A DNA stretch of 64,000 nucleotides from an uncultured Halomonas sp. (GTDB taxonomy: Bacteria > Pseudomonadota > Gammaproteobacteria > Pseudomonadales > Halomonadaceae): NCBI RefSeq assembly GCF_946887195.1, contig NZ_CAMPKE010000017.1, positions 21,758-85,757 on the forward strand. The letters are read 5' to 3'. A program made the translations under genes and the position numbers. Shown one piece after another: positions 45,656 to 55,065 of the stretch (the first letter of the stretch is position 1; the number at the start of each line of letters is the position of its first letter). The notes below the pieces were generated by a model, which saw only the letters and a program-made list of their open reading frames with translations, was not told the origin of the DNA and searched no databases.

Positions 45656-45682
45656 AGAAAGGGGAGGCCGGTCGGCCTCCCC
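45656..45682 (-). terminator. Terminator of the CrcZ-like RNA
   Basis: GGGGAGGCCG pairs with CGGCCTCCCC (10 bp, 2-base loop), followed on the minus strand by TTTCTAC. It lies between the CA-motif region and the pcnB promoter. Confidence 0.8.
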
Positions 45683-46147
45683 TGAAGCAGTCGTTCAGCA
45701 TCCATGCTGATGATTCTTTTTCGTGATGGCGCATCGCCTTGAATACGCACCACAGTCACCAATCGGATTCATCAGGCAAGCAGTGTTTTTATTATTGTGA
45801 TCTTCCTGGTGGAGACCGTCTCGTATTCAAAACAATAATCCAACCACGACGGCAGGGGTGCTGCCTGCCTTCGGCCTGTTGTTCTTATTGCCGAAGGTGT
45901 GCCTCTGACGGGGTTTTATTGTTGTTGAACCCGTTCGCAGCGCGTCGCGTCCCGATACATTACCGGATAGCCGATCCTGTTGTGATTATTTGGTCGGCAT
46001 GTCTCTCGTGACGATTGTTATTATTGGATCAAGAGAAATCGAATGTTGCCCGGAGCCTTGTTGTTATTGGTGCGCCGGTAACAGCGCCATCCGATCGCGT
46101 TCTTGTTGTTGTTCGCGCTCGACGGCATCCGGTTGTTGTTTTTCTTG
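45656..46147 (-). ncRNA. crcZ: CrcZ-like Hfq/Crc-sequestering small RNA
   Basis: About 490 nt between cbrB and pcnB, the exact site of crcZ in Pseudomonas, with no convincing protein gene. On the minus strand it carries AANAANAA motifs: 46140-46133, 46113-46103, 46068-46058, 46025-46015, 45926-45914, 45889-45879 and 45796-45786, plus a degenerate one at 45990-45980. Motif 45889-45879 lies in the loop of an 8-bp hairpin (45868-45875 with 45890-45897). A sigma-54 promoter places the start near 46147; a terminator ends it near 45656. In Pseudomonas, CrcZ titrates Hfq with Crc and relieves catabolite repression. Position, motifs and promoter agree; the ends are estimates. Confidence 0.82.
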
Positions 46148-46157
46148 CAATAGAAGC

Positions 46158-46173
46158 TGCATGCGCTGTGCCA
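46158..46173 (-). promoter_or_regulatory. Sigma-54 promoter of the CrcZ-like RNA
   Basis: TGGCACAGCGCATGCA on the minus strand has the conserved GG (46172-46171) and GC (46160-46159) at the exact minus-24/minus-12 spacing; only the T before GC differs. CbrB, encoded upstream, carries the sigma-54 contact motif GAFTGA. Confidence 0.85.
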
Positions 46174-46247
46174 CTCCTGTTTTCTGGCTAAAAAATCAAA
46201 GACTTAATACCGCTTGCTAGTGATGCAGTACAAGCCTTTCAATCATG

Positions 46248-46298
46248 TGTTACCGCTGGCGGCGCAATGAAGGGCACTGTCTGTGTGGGATGGTAACA
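46248..46298. promoter_or_regulatory. Inverted TGTTACC/GGTAACA pair, candidate CbrB enhancer
   Basis: TGTTACC (46248-46254) and GGTAACA (46292-46298) are perfect inverted copies, 44 bases centre to centre, about 76-126 bases upstream of the minus-24 element. This is the normal place for a sigma-54 activator. I recall TGTTAC half-sites for CbrB in Pseudomonas; this needs checking. Confidence 0.6.
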
Positions 46299-46393
46299 AA
46301 CGGAGCAATTCCGCGTTATGAAACCGCCAAAAACCGCCTCGCGCCGCTTGCTTGCCTGCGTTATACCATGGTCGTGTGGACGCCGAATGCATG

Positions 46394-47776
46394 TCATGCA
46401 GTACGACTGCGCGGGCTTTTCTTGCGCGGAATGCCTAGCCGCTGGCGGCGCTCCCAGAGGCACTTGCGGCTGATGCCGAGCTTCTGGGCCAGCTCGGTTT
46501 CGCTCATTAGATCCTGATGCTCAAGCACGAAATGCTGGAAATAATCCTCCAGCGACAGGTCCTCCTCGGCACTCTCATCGATCTCCGCGGGCGCAGAGGG
46601 CGCGGCCAGCCTCGTCGTCGCAGGCCGCGCAGTGGTCGATGTGGCGGGCCTGAGCCCCAGGTCGTCAGGGTGGATCAGGTGGCCTTCGGCAAGAATCACT
46701 CCGCGCTCCAGGGCATTCTCCAGTTCACGGACGTTGCCCGGCCAGGGATAGTCGCGAATGTCGCGCCGCGCCGCGCGCGAGAGCTTGAGGCCATCGCGCG
46801 AATGACGCCGGCAGGCGCCGTCGAGTAGTACGTCGGCAATCTTGAGAATATCGCCTTCGCGTTCGCGTAACGGCGGTAGATCGATCTGCATGACATTGAG
46901 ACGGTAGTAAAGATCGAGACGGAACTCGCCGCTTTTCGACATGCCATGCAGGTCGCGGTGAGTGGCGGCGATCAACCTGACATTCACGTGACGGGTCTCG
47001 ATCGAGCCGATCTTGCGGATCTCGCCCTCTTGCAGCACACGCAACAGCCGCGCCTGGGCATCCAGCGGCAGTTCACCGATTTCATCGAGAAACAGCGTGC
47101 CGCCATCGGCCGCCTCGACCAGGCCGGTACGCGCGACGCTGGCGCCGGTGAACGCGCCTTTTTCATGACCGAACAGCTCGGATTCGATCAGCGTCTCGGG
47201 GATCGCCGCGCAGTTGACGCAGATCAATGGCGCGCGGGCGCGCTGGCTTTGGCGATGAATGGCGCGGGCCACCAACTCCTTGCCGGTGCCCGATTCGCCC
47301 TGGATGAGTACCGTGACATCCGCCGGTGCGGTCTTGCGGATGCGGCTATAGACGACCTGCATGCCCGCACAGTCGCCGATCATCTCCTGCGGGGCGCCGC
47401 TGTTGCCGTTGGACGGTAGCGCCGTGGGCGCATGTGCACTCAGCGTCTTGGTCACGGTATCGAGCAATTCGTCGTGATCGAAAGGCTTGGCGATGTAATC
47501 CACCGCGCCCTGTTTCAGGGCGTCCACCGCCGAGCGCATGCTGGCGTAGCTGGTCATGATCAGCACCGGAACCGACGCCGCGGCATCGATCAGCGTCGTG
47601 CCGGGATCTCCCGGCAGGCGCAGATCGCTGATCACCAGATCGAAGCGTTGCGGATCGAGTTCGAGTGCCTCGGCGACCGATCCCGCTTCGCTGACCTGAT
47701 GGTCGTGGCGCTCCAGCAGGCGGCGTAGCGCGGTGCGAATAATGGTTTCATCTTCAACGATCAGAATCCGGCTCAT
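46394..47776 (-). CDS. cbrB: CbrB, NtrC-family response regulator
   Basis: A 460-residue protein. The start at 47776 gives [20 protein letters not shown]. The receiver domain (1-115) has the phospho-Asp in [12 protein letters not shown] and the conserved KPFDHDE. The AAA+ domain (about 135-370) has [22 protein letters not shown] with the sigma-54 contact, and [17 protein letters not shown] Fis-type helix-turn-helix ends the protein ([20 protein letters not shown]). It acts with CbrA on carbon and nitrogen use and activates CrcZ in Pseudomonas. It overlaps cbrA by 23 bases. Confidence 0.96.
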   Translation of the reverse strand: MSRILIVEDETIIRTALRRLLERHDHQVSEAGSVAEALELDPQRFDLVISDLRLPGDPGTTLIDAAASVPVLIMTSYASMRSAVDALKQGAVDYIAKPFDHDELLDTVTKTLSAHAPTALPSNGNSGAPQEMIGDCAGMQVVYSRIRKTAPADVTVLIQGESGTGKELVARAIHRQSQRARAPLICVNCAAIPETLIESELFGHEKGAFTGASVARTGLVEAADGGTLFLDEIGELPLDAQARLLRVLQEGEIRKIGSIETRHVNVRLIAATHRDLHGMSKSGEFRLDLYYRLNVMQIDLPPLREREGDILKIADVLLDGACRRHSRDGLKLSRAARRDIRDYPWPGNVRELENALERGVILAEGHLIHPDDLGLRPATSTTARPATTRLAAPSAPAEIDESAEEDLSLEDYFQHFVLEHQDLMSETELAQKLGISRKCLWERRQRLGIPRKKSPRSRTA

Positions 47777-50714
47777 CGTGATCTTCGCCGTCCTCTTGTG
47801 GTCTGGGTAGCCACATCGTAATGCGGGTGCCCTGTGATTGCCCGGGGGGCGGTGAGTCGATCCGAATCTTTCCATGATGCTCGCGGATGATGCTGTAGAC
47901 CAGCGGCAATCCGAGACCGGTACCTTCACCGGGAGGCTTGGTGGTGGTGAAGGGTTCGAACAGATGATCGCGGATCGAGGCGTCGATGCCATGGCCCGTG
48001 TCGCTAACGCTCAATTGCACGCCGCCGTCGCATGGCTTGGCATCGATGACGATTTCGCCGCCGGGCGGGCTGGCATCGCGGGCATTGCCGATCAAATTGA
48101 CCAACACCTGTACCAGCCGTTGGGCATCGCCCCGAGCCCGTAGGCCCACCGGGCAACGATTGATGTAACCGACATCCTGACCCGAGCGGGCCAGGCGGAT
48201 CAAGTGCAGCGCCTCTTCACTGAGTTGGCGCAGTTCCACACCATCGAGTCTGATCCGCTCGATATGGCGTCCGCCATGCGCGAAACCGACCAACGAACTC
48301 ACGATGCGCGACACGCGATCGGTCAATTGTTGAATCTGGTCGGCGGTTTCCAGCAACCGGGGGTCGTCGGTATCGTAGCGCAGATTCTGAGCCAGTGACG
48401 AAATGCCGGTGATCGGGTTGCCGATCTCGTGGGCGACGCCGGCCGCCAGGCGGCCGATGGAGGCCAGCCGCTCGGTGTGCATCAACTCGTCCTCGAGCCA
48501 CTTCATTTCGCTATGGTCCTCGACCAGGATCACCGTACCGCCGCGCTCGCCCTCCTCGGCATCCAGCGTCGCCATGTGCAGGGTCAGGTAGCGAGTGCCG
48601 TTCTCCAGCGTCACCGCCTGCTTGTAGAGATAGCTACCGGCCTCGTCGAACATGCGTCCGAACAGCTCGGCCCAGGGCGCCGGCAGGCTGTCGCGGCGTG
48701 CGCCGATGACGCTGTCGCCCTCGATGCCCGAGAGTCGCGCCAGGGCATCGTTCCACATCAACAGCTCGCGGTCGTTGCCGAAGGCGCACAGGCCGATCGG
48801 CAACTGCGTCAGCGTGCGCCGGTGATAGCGACGCAGACCATCGAGTTCGCGGGCCAGACCGGTCAGCCGCGAGCGATAGGCCTCCAGGCGGCTTTCGACG
48901 AAATGGATGTCATCGGTCGGAGCCAGGCCGTCATATTGATAGGGCAGGAAGCGATCGACGATATCCTGAGCGACCGACGGGCCCATCAATCCCGACAGGT
49001 TGGCCTGGATGCGATCGCGCAGCCGCCGCAGCGCATAAGGCCGGCCGTCATGATGCGATAGCCCCAATGCCGCTAGCGCGCTATCGACTTCACGCTCGGC
49101 GACCTGGGGTCCCAGCGCTTCCGCCAGGTAACGCTTGAAATCCTCGCCCGTGCGCGGTGCCAACGGCAAGCGTTTGGGACGGATGACGGCATCCACCGAG
49201 CAGGCCTCGGCGGCGGCACGCTCGCCCTCCGAGGTGCGGGTGAGCAGCGATACGGCAATGAAGGTGAGGATATTGGCGGCTAGCGAGACCAGCGTGACCG
49301 CGTACCAGGCGGGCTCGCCCCGTAAGGCCTCGAGCCCCGGCGGAATCAACACCAGCGGCGGTTGGCCGGCCAACAGTGGCAGCCACAATCCGACTAGCCA
49401 CACCGCACAGCCGGCGGTCAGGCCGCAGACCATGCCCTTGCGATTGGCGCCGGGCCAATAGAGCACCGCGAGTATGCCGGGCAGGCACTGCGCCATGCCG
49501 ATGAACGAGACCAGCCCCAGCGTGGTGAGATCGTGCTTGATGCCGACGGTGCGGTAGAACAGCCAGCCGCCGAAGATCACCGCGACGATCAGCGTCCGAC
49601 GCAGCCACAGCAGCCAGCGGTAGAGGTCTGGCTGATTGTCCGGCGGTCGGGCGACCAGCACCAGGTGATTGAGTGCCATACCGGCCAGCGACAAGGCGAT
49701 GATGATCATGGTGCCACTGGCCGCGGCCAGCCCGGCGATGAATACCAGTGCGTCGATCCACCCATTGGTCGACAGGCCGAAGGCCACATAGGCCGTGCCC
49801 AGTGCCTCGGCGTCGACACCCAGGCGCTGGGTCGCCCACAGGATCAGCGGTACCGGCAGCGCCATCAGCAGCAGATACAGCGGCAGGCTCCAACTGGTCT
49901 GCTGAAGGGCACGACGCGACGGGGTCTCGGTGAAAGTCATATGGAACATGTGCGGCATCAAAAAGGCCGCGGCGAAGAACAGCAACAGCAGGGTACGCCA
50001 CTGCCCCGGATCGAGGCGTAGCGTCGACGACTGCAGCGCCAGGCCAGGCCCACTGAGCCAGCCTTGCAGGTCGGCGGGGCCATCGAAGATGCCATACAGC
50101 GCAATGCCGCCGAGGGTCAGCATGATGGCCAACTTGACCAGCGACTCCAGCGCGATCACCGCCAGCAGAGTGTCGTGGCGCGCCTGCAAATGGGTATGAC
50201 GCGCGCCGAAGACGATCGCCAGCAGAGCGATCAGTGCGCAGAAGCATAACGCCGGTAGCGCTGGCGAGGCGGCGCCGGTGAACAGATGCACGGCATCGCC
50301 CATGGTCTGCACCTGCAAGGCCAGCAGCGGCATGACCGATAACAGGGTGACCAGCGTGATCAGCGTGCCGACCCAGCGGCTACGAAAGCGAAAGGCGAAT
50401 AGATCGGCCAGCGAGGCCAGTTGATAGGTGCGGGTCATGCGCTGGATCGGCACCAGCAGTACGGGAACCAGCAAAAAGGCGCCGGCGACACCCAGGTAAT
50501 AGGCCAGATAGCCATAGCCGACCTCGGAAGCCAGCTCGACACTGCCATACACGGCCCAGGCACTCGCGTAGACGCCCAGCGCCAGCGAGTAGACCGCCGG
50601 ATGGCGGACGATGCGTGTCGGCATCCAGCCGCGCTCCACCGCCTGGGCGCACAGGAACAGCAACGCCAGATAGCCGATACCCAGCGCAAAGGCGACGCCT
50701 AGGCTAGTGCTCAT
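47754..50714 (-). CDS. cbrA: CbrA, sensor kinase with a sodium:solute symporter domain
   Basis: A 986-residue protein. The first 480 residues or so hold about 13 hydrophobic helices of the SLC5 symporter type. A PAS-like region (about 610-720) precedes the phosphoacceptor [17 protein letters not shown] and the ATPase with [27 protein letters not shown] and GTGLGL. CbrA senses an unknown cue, possibly through its symporter part (histidine uptake is reported in Pseudomonas), and phosphorylates CbrB. Its ATG lies inside the end of the 58-codon gene upstream, so it is likely translated by coupling. Confidence 0.96.
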   Translation of the reverse strand: MSTSLGVAFALGIGYLALLFLCAQAVERGWMPTRIVRHPAVYSLALGVYASAWAVYGSVELASEVGYGYLAYYLGVAGAFLLVPVLLVPIQRMTRTYQLASLADLFAFRFRSRWVGTLITLVTLLSVMPLLALQVQTMGDAVHLFTGAASPALPALCFCALIALLAIVFGARHTHLQARHDTLLAVIALESLVKLAIMLTLGGIALYGIFDGPADLQGWLSGPGLALQSSTLRLDPGQWRTLLLLFFAAAFLMPHMFHMTFTETPSRRALQQTSWSLPLYLLLMALPVPLILWATQRLGVDAEALGTAYVAFGLSTNGWIDALVFIAGLAAASGTMIIIALSLAGMALNHLVLVARPPDNQPDLYRWLLWLRRTLIVAVIFGGWLFYRTVGIKHDLTTLGLVSFIGMAQCLPGILAVLYWPGANRKGMVCGLTAGCAVWLVGLWLPLLAGQPPLVLIPPGLEALRGEPAWYAVTLVSLAANILTFIAVSLLTRTSEGERAAAEACSVDAVIRPKRLPLAPRTGEDFKRYLAEALGPQVAEREVDSALAALGLSHHDGRPYALRRLRDRIQANLSGLMGPSVAQDIVDRFLPYQYDGLAPTDDIHFVESRLEAYRSRLTGLARELDGLRRYHRRTLTQLPIGLCAFGNDRELLMWNDALARLSGIEGDSVIGARRDSLPAPWAELFGRMFDEAGSYLYKQAVTLENGTRYLTLHMATLDAEEGERGGTVILVEDHSEMKWLEDELMHTERLASIGRLAAGVAHEIGNPITGISSLAQNLRYDTDDPRLLETADQIQQLTDRVSRIVSSLVGFAHGGRHIERIRLDGVELRQLSEEALHLIRLARSGQDVGYINRCPVGLRARGDAQRLVQVLVNLIGNARDASPPGGEIVIDAKPCDGGVQLSVSDTGHGIDASIRDHLFEPFTTTKPPGEGTGLGLPLVYSIIREHHGKIRIDSPPPGQSQGTRITMWLPRPQEDGEDHDEPDSDR

Positions 50715-50880
50715 CGAGCTTCCTTTTTTGCTCCAGCCACACGGATAGCGCGATCAGGATGCCCCAGATGACGAAAGGCCGATACCAGGCCATGCCTGGC
50801 GTGGCCCAACCGCTCATCAGCATGGGTGAGAGCAGGTAGCCGCCGAAGACCAGAAACAGCATGATGCGATAAACGTACAT
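50704..50880 (-). CDS. cbrX: CbrX-like small membrane protein overlapping cbrA
   Basis: A frame of 58 codons starting ATG at 50880 with AAGG eight bases upstream. It begins MYVYRIMLFLVFGGYLL and has a second hydrophobic segment (FVIWGILIALSVWL) before a charged tail ending KRKLDEH. The last 11 bases overlap the cbrA start (ATGAGCACTAG), so termination and restart would couple the two. A short overlapping gene at this place, named cbrX, is known in Pseudomonas; small two-helix proteins are also common partners of symporters. I infer membership from place, size and topology. Confidence 0.72.
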   Translation of the reverse strand: MYVYRIMLFLVFGGYLLSPMLMSGWATPGMAWYRPFVIWGILIALSVWLEQKRKLDEH

Positions 50881-50947
50881 AAAACGGCCTTGCGTGCGGC
50901 TCGAAGAGCCCGTGAGCGAACGAGTCTAGAGTGCGGCGTGGCAAGCC

Positions 50948-51862
50948 TCAACCGGATAGGCTGCGGTCATCATGAGCGCCTGCGGGTTGCGTGCGATGCG
51001 GCTGTGCTCGCAGCCGCTTTACATCCCAGCCGGCGATGGCCTCGGCCAGTTGTTCTTCGACCGGCGCCCGGGCGAGCGCGGAATCAGGCGCTTGATCCAG
51101 CGCGACCAGCGCTCGATGTAGCAGTGGACGCACCCTGTCATCGGCCACAGGCAGCGCCGGGGCCAGGTTCTGCTTGGAGAGTTTCTGGCCGTTGGCGGCA
51201 ACGATCAATGGCAAATGCAGGTAGCGTGGCACGGGCAATCCCAACGCATCCTGTAACTGGCGCTGCCAGGGCGTATTGTCGAGCAGGTCGAAACCACGCA
51301 CCACGTCAGTGATCGCCTGATCGGCATCGTCGATCACCACCGCCAGCTGATACGCCCACAGGCCCTCCTTGCGTTTCAGAACCACATCGCCGAGCGTGGC
51401 CGGGTCGAAGCTCTGCGTACCGAACAGGCGGTCGTGCCAGATGACTGGCCGCGTACCCAGATCGCTGCGCAGGCGCCAGGCGACGGCACGCTCGGAGTGC
51501 CGAACACCTTCACGACACCAGCCGGGATAGACGCCGTATGCGTGCCACTCCTTGCGCGAGCAACTGCACGGGTAGGCCAGGCCGAGCTCGGCGAGGCGCT
51601 CGAGTGCGGTTTGGTAGGCGATATCGCGATCGCTCTGGTAGCGCACGCTGCCGTCCCAATGCAGGCCGAAGGCTTCTAGCTGGCGCAGAATCAATGCATC
51701 CGCACCCGGCGGGCTGCGCGGCGGGTCGATATCCTCGATGCGCACCCGCCATTTCCCCTGGGCATGGCGGGCATCGAGATAGCTCGCCAATGCCGCGATC
51801 AGCGAGCCGAAGTGCAAGGGACCGGACGGTGTGGGAGCGAAGCGACCGCAATAACCGTGCAT
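50948..51862 (-). CDS. gluQ: GluQ, glutamyl-Q tRNA(Asp) synthetase
   Basis: A 304-residue protein. The start at 51862 gives MHGYCGRFAPTPSGPLHFGSL with the HIGH-like motif. The zinc set is in YPCSCSRKEW and YPGWCREG. The KMSKS equivalent is GQKLSKQN. It lacks the tRNA-anticodon domain of GluRS and attaches glutamate to queuosine in tRNA-Asp. GGAAG precedes the ATG. It sits between dksA and cbrX/cbrA, as in pseudomonads. Confidence 0.95.
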   Translation of the reverse strand: MHGYCGRFAPTPSGPLHFGSLIAALASYLDARHAQGKWRVRIEDIDPPRSPPGADALILRQLEAFGLHWDGSVRYQSDRDIAYQTALERLAELGLAYPCSCSRKEWHAYGVYPGWCREGVRHSERAVAWRLRSDLGTRPVIWHDRLFGTQSFDPATLGDVVLKRKEGLWAYQLAVVIDDADQAITDVVRGFDLLDNTPWQRQLQDALGLPVPRYLHLPLIVAANGQKLSKQNLAPALPVADDRVRPLLHRALVALDQAPDSALARAPVEEQLAEAIAGWDVKRLRAQPHRTQPAGAHDDRSLSG

Positions 51863-51895
51863 AAGCGACTTCCAGAATGGCAGAGCTACAACGCA

Positions 51896-51919
51896 AGCGG
51901 GCGCCCGATGGCGCCCGCT
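51896..51919 (-). terminator. Hairpin between dksA and gluQ
   Basis: AGCGGGCGCC pairs with GGCGCCCGCT (10 bp, 4-base loop). The T run on the minus strand is poor (TTGCGTTG), so termination is partial at best. Confidence 0.6.
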
Positions 51920-51939
51920 GGCTGACTCGGCAAGGGCAC

Positions 51940-52377
51940 TCAGCCGCCGAGCTGCTTCTCCTTCAGCTCCGCCAGCGTCTTGCAGTCGACACACAAGGTG
52001 GCGGTGGGACGCGCCTCGAGACGGCGAATGCCGATCTCGACACCGCAGGCCTCGCAGAAGCCGTAATCGTCATCGTCGATATTGTCGATGGTCTCGTTGA
52101 TCTTCTTGAGCAGCTTGCGCTCACGATCGCGGGTGCGCAGCTCCAGGCTGAACCCCTCCTCCTGAGTGGCGCGATCCGCGGGGTCGGCATAGTTGTTGGC
52201 CTCCTCCTGCAGATGACGCACCGTGCGATCGACCTCTTCCATGAGTTCCTGTTTCCAGCCGAGCAGGATCTGGCGGAAGTGCTCCAGCTGCTTCTCGTTC
52301 ATGTACTCTTCACCCGGCGCCGGCTCATACGGGGTGAATTTCTTCGGCGCTTCCGTTTTCTTTTCCGCTACTGGCAT
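51940..52377 (-). CDS. dksA: DksA, RNA-polymerase-binding transcription factor
   Basis: A 145-residue protein. The coiled-coil tip carries DPADRATQEEGFSLELR, and the zinc finger is CEACGVEIGIRRLEARPTATLC, here in its two Cys pairs. It works with ppGpp in the stringent response and acts on rRNA promoters; one such promoter is near 63.96 kb. It heads the dksA-gluQ-cbr stretch and is divergent from the aminotransferase gene. Confidence 0.98.
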   Translation of the reverse strand: MPVAEKKTEAPKKFTPYEPAPGEEYMNEKQLEHFRQILLGWKQELMEEVDRTVRHLQEEANNYADPADRATQEEGFSLELRTRDRERKLLKKINETIDNIDDDDYGFCEACGVEIGIRRLEARPTATLCVDCKTLAELKEKQLGG

Positions 52378-52632
52378 GGGGCTGCCTCATTACTCAAGTG
52401 ACTGGGGCCGATGCCCGGCCGGTCGAGTCGCGGATTAACCTATGTCAACGCGACCCGCAAGGCGGGGTTACCCGCCCGAAGCCTTGCTTATTTAGCGAAA
52501 AAGCCCGCGCTTTGCAACCACTGTGAAACGATGAGCGCTGCCGATGTCGTATTCGGTGGGCTAATATGGGCAGCTTGGATGCGCTGAGGTGCGTCGGCAA
52601 CCGGTGCATACGGGATTTCGAAGGAGCAGGAC

Positions 52633-53793
52633 ATGAATTTTAGTCGGCGAATGGAGAGCGTACAGCCGTTTCGCGTGATGCGTCTGCTGGAGAAGGCTCA
52701 GGCTCGCGAAGCCGCAGGTCACGACGTGATCCACCTGGAGATCGGCGAGCCGGATTTCCCGGCCCCCGAGCCGGTGATCGCTGCCGGCCAGCAGGCTCTG
52801 GCCGCTGGCCTCACACGCTATACACCGGCGTGCGGCCTGCCGGCACTGCGCGAGGCGATCGCCGGCCATTATGCCGAACACTTCGGAGCGAGTGTCGATC
52901 CGGCGCGTATTATCGTCACACCCGGTGCCTCGGGGGCGCTATTGTTGGCCAGCCAGTTACTGGTGCAGCGTGGCGACCGCGTGCTGATGGCCGATCCGAC
53001 CTACCCCTGCAACCGCCACTTCATGGCCTTGGCCGAGGCCGAGATCGACAGCGTGGCGGTAGGGCCGGAGAGTGGCTGGCAGCTCGATGCCGCGCTGATC
53101 GAGCGCCACTGGCGCGACACTACGCGCCTGGCGATGCTCGCCACGCCATCGAACCCCACCGGCCACATGCTCGATGCCGAGCGGCTCACCGCCGTGGCCG
53201 AGACAGTAGCGAAGTGCGGCGGCGAATTGCTGGTCGATGAGATCTACCAGGGGCTGACGTTCGATGTGGCGCCGGTCTCCGCCGCGGCATTGGCGCCGCA
53301 GGCCTTCGTGGTCAACAGCTTCTCGAAGTACTTCGGCATGACCGGCTGGCGGCTGGGCTGGCTGGTGGCGCCCCAGGCGGCGATCGAACCATTGACCCGG
53401 CTGGCGCAGAACGTCTTCCTTGCCGCGCCGACCCCCTCGCAACATGCCGCGCTGGCCGCATTCACGCCCGAATGCCGGGATGAACTGGAGCGCCGCCGCC
53501 GCGAGCTGCACCGTCGTCGCGACATCTTGCTGGCTGGCCTCGTGCGCCTGGGGCTGGCACCCTCGCAACCGCCGCAGGGCGCCTTCTATGTGTGGCTCGA
53601 TGTATCGCGTTACACCCACGACAGCGAGGCTTTCTGCCAGCGTTTGCTGGATGAGGAAAACGTCGCCATCACCCCGGGGACCGATTTCGCCGTGCGCGAT
53701 GGCGAGCGCCATGTGCGCATCGCCTTCACCAACGATTGCGCGAGACTCGAGGAGGCCGTGCTGCGCCTCGAGCGCTTCCTCGCCCGACAATAG
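52633..53793 (+). CDS. PLP-dependent class I/II aminotransferase
   Basis: A 386-residue fold-type I enzyme with AAGGAG upstream. The opening IHLEIGEPDFPAPEPV and TPSNPTGHML are family features, and the PLP lysine is in VNSFSKYFGMTGWRLGWLV at about 235. Arg for the substrate carboxylate is in HVRIAFTN. The amino-acid substrate cannot be read. It stands in front of sfsA (13-base gap, same strand) and may share its message. Confidence 0.9.
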   Translation: MNFSRRMESVQPFRVMRLLEKAQAREAAGHDVIHLEIGEPDFPAPEPVIAAGQQALAAGLTRYTPACGLPALREAIAGHYAEHFGASVDPARIIVTPGASGALLLASQLLVQRGDRVLMADPTYPCNRHFMALAEAEIDSVAVGPESGWQLDAALIERHWRDTTRLAMLATPSNPTGHMLDAERLTAVAETVAKCGGELLVDEIYQGLTFDVAPVSAAALAPQAFVVNSFSKYFGMTGWRLGWLVAPQAAIEPLTRLAQNVFLAAPTPSQHAALAAFTPECRDELERRRRELHRRRDILLAGLVRLGLAPSQPPQGAFYVWLDVSRYTHDSEAFCQRLLDEENVAITPGTDFAVRDGERHVRIAFTNDCARLEEAVLRLERFLARQ

Positions 53794-53805
53794 CGCTGGA
53801 TTGCC

Positions 53806-54591
53806 ATGGATTATCCGCAACTGACGCCGGGCATTCTGCGCCGACGCTACAAGCGTTTTCTCGCCGATGTCGAACTGGCCAATGGCGAAACGGTGGTGGC
53901 GCACTGCCCCAATACCGGCTCGATGCGCGCGGTCGACGTGCCGGGTTCTCGCGTATGGCTGGCGTCGAGTACCAACCCCGCGCGCAAGCTGGCTTGGACC
54001 TGGGAGCTGATCGAACTGGAGCAGCCGGAAGGGCACCTGGCGCTGACCTCGGTGCATACGGGGCGTACCAATGCGATTGTCGAAGAGGCGCTGCGCGCCG
54101 GGCGGATCGCCGAGTTGGCCGGCTACGCCACGCTCAGGCGTGAAGTGAAGGTCGAAGGTTCCAGTCGCAACCGCGCACGGCTGGATTTTCGTCTCGACGA
54201 CCCGCGCCTGGGCAGCGCTTACGTCGAGGTCAAGCAGGTCACGCTCAGGGAGCGCGATGGGCACGGTTATTTTCCCGATGCGGTCAGCGCACGCGGTGCG
54301 CGACATCTGCAGGCGCTGGCACGTCTGGCGGCCGAGGGCCAGCGCGCGGTACTGCTGTTCTGCGTGGCGCATGCCGGCATTGCCGATGTGGCGCCGGCGG
54401 CACACCTCGATCCGGTCTATGCCGCGCTGTTGAAGCGTGTCGCCGCCGAAGGGGTCGAGGTGCTGGCCTATGGCTGCGACATCGCTGTCATCGATGGAGC
54501 GCCGTGCGGTATACGGCTGACGCACCGGCTACCGGTGTCGCTGACTCGCGTTGTTCTCGAAAGCGAAGACGCAGCCATTCATGTGAACTAG
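53806..54591 (+). CDS. sfsA: SfsA, sugar fermentation stimulation protein family
   Basis: A 261-residue protein (somewhat longer than the E. coli 234) starting MDYPQLTPGILRRRYKRFLADVEL. Family blocks are VAHCPNTGSMRA, GSRVWLASSTNPARKL, SRARLDFRL-like and YVEVKQVTL, with DAVSARGARHL following. It is a nuclease-fold protein with reported DNA binding; its task is unclear. It shares strand and near-contact with the aminotransferase gene, and converges on the DUF4426 gene. Confidence 0.93.
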   Translation: MDYPQLTPGILRRRYKRFLADVELANGETVVAHCPNTGSMRAVDVPGSRVWLASSTNPARKLAWTWELIELEQPEGHLALTSVHTGRTNAIVEEALRAGRIAELAGYATLRREVKVEGSSRNRARLDFRLDDPRLGSAYVEVKQVTLRERDGHGYFPDAVSARGARHLQALARLAAEGQRAVLLFCVAHAGIADVAPAAHLDPVYAALLKRVAAEGVEVLAYGCDIAVIDGAPCGIRLTHRLPVSLTRVVLESEDAAIHVN

Positions 54592-54624
54592 AACGGCGAT
54601 GGGCGCGAATGCGCTAGCTAGCGA

Positions 54625-55065
54625 TCAGTCGATATAGAACCGCTGCATGAAGGCGACTTCAGCCGGCTCCGCATTGCGGTCGTAGCGGATATCGAGGGTG
54701 AAGCGCATGGGTTCGTCGGGCTGGATGCGAAAGCTCGCCAACTGGTAGATGGAATCGTCCTCACGGATGGTGCGAAACGCCAGTGGCTGCGATTGACCGG
54801 TGAGACTGCCGATTCGGCCATTGACCACGGCTGGTACCGCCTCGGTACTGCCGTCGGGTTGCTCCTCAAGAACGCTGACGCTAAGTAGCGCCATGACCTT
54901 GCTGCGGGGAATGTCATAGGCGGCGGCCACTTCGGGCGCCAGGAAGCGGGTATTCACGGCGCTGTAATGAATCTGATAATCGCCGATACGCTCGAACTGC
55001 TCCGCACCGGCCGGCCCGCTGACAAGCAGCCAGGCCAGGCCCAGCGCCTGCCATGCTCGTTTCAT
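54625..55065 (-). CDS. DUF4426 periplasmic protein
   Basis: A 146-residue protein with signal [21 protein letters not shown]. The body is a beta-rich domain: YQIHYSAVNTRFLAPEVA, AYDIPRSKVMALLSVSVLE and FRIQPDEPMRFTLDIRYD. This is the DUF4426 protein that follows metX-metW in Pseudomonas; its function is unknown. It overlaps the end of metW by 4 bases, so it shares the met message, perhaps without a methionine role. Confidence 0.85.
   Translation of the reverse strand: MKRAWQALGLAWLLVSGPAGAEQFERIGDYQIHYSAVNTRFLAPEVAAAYDIPRSKVMALLSVSVLEEQPDGSTEAVPAVVNGRIGSLTGQSQPLAFRTIREDDSIYQLASFRIQPDEPMRFTLDIRYDRNAEPAEVAFMQRFYID

Noticed and set aside
45739..46220. Short plus-strand frames in the cbrB-pcnB gap
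   Set aside because: They are Cys/Ser-rich or low-complexity readings of the antisense of CA-motif repeats, with no ribosome sites; the minus-strand RNA explains the region.
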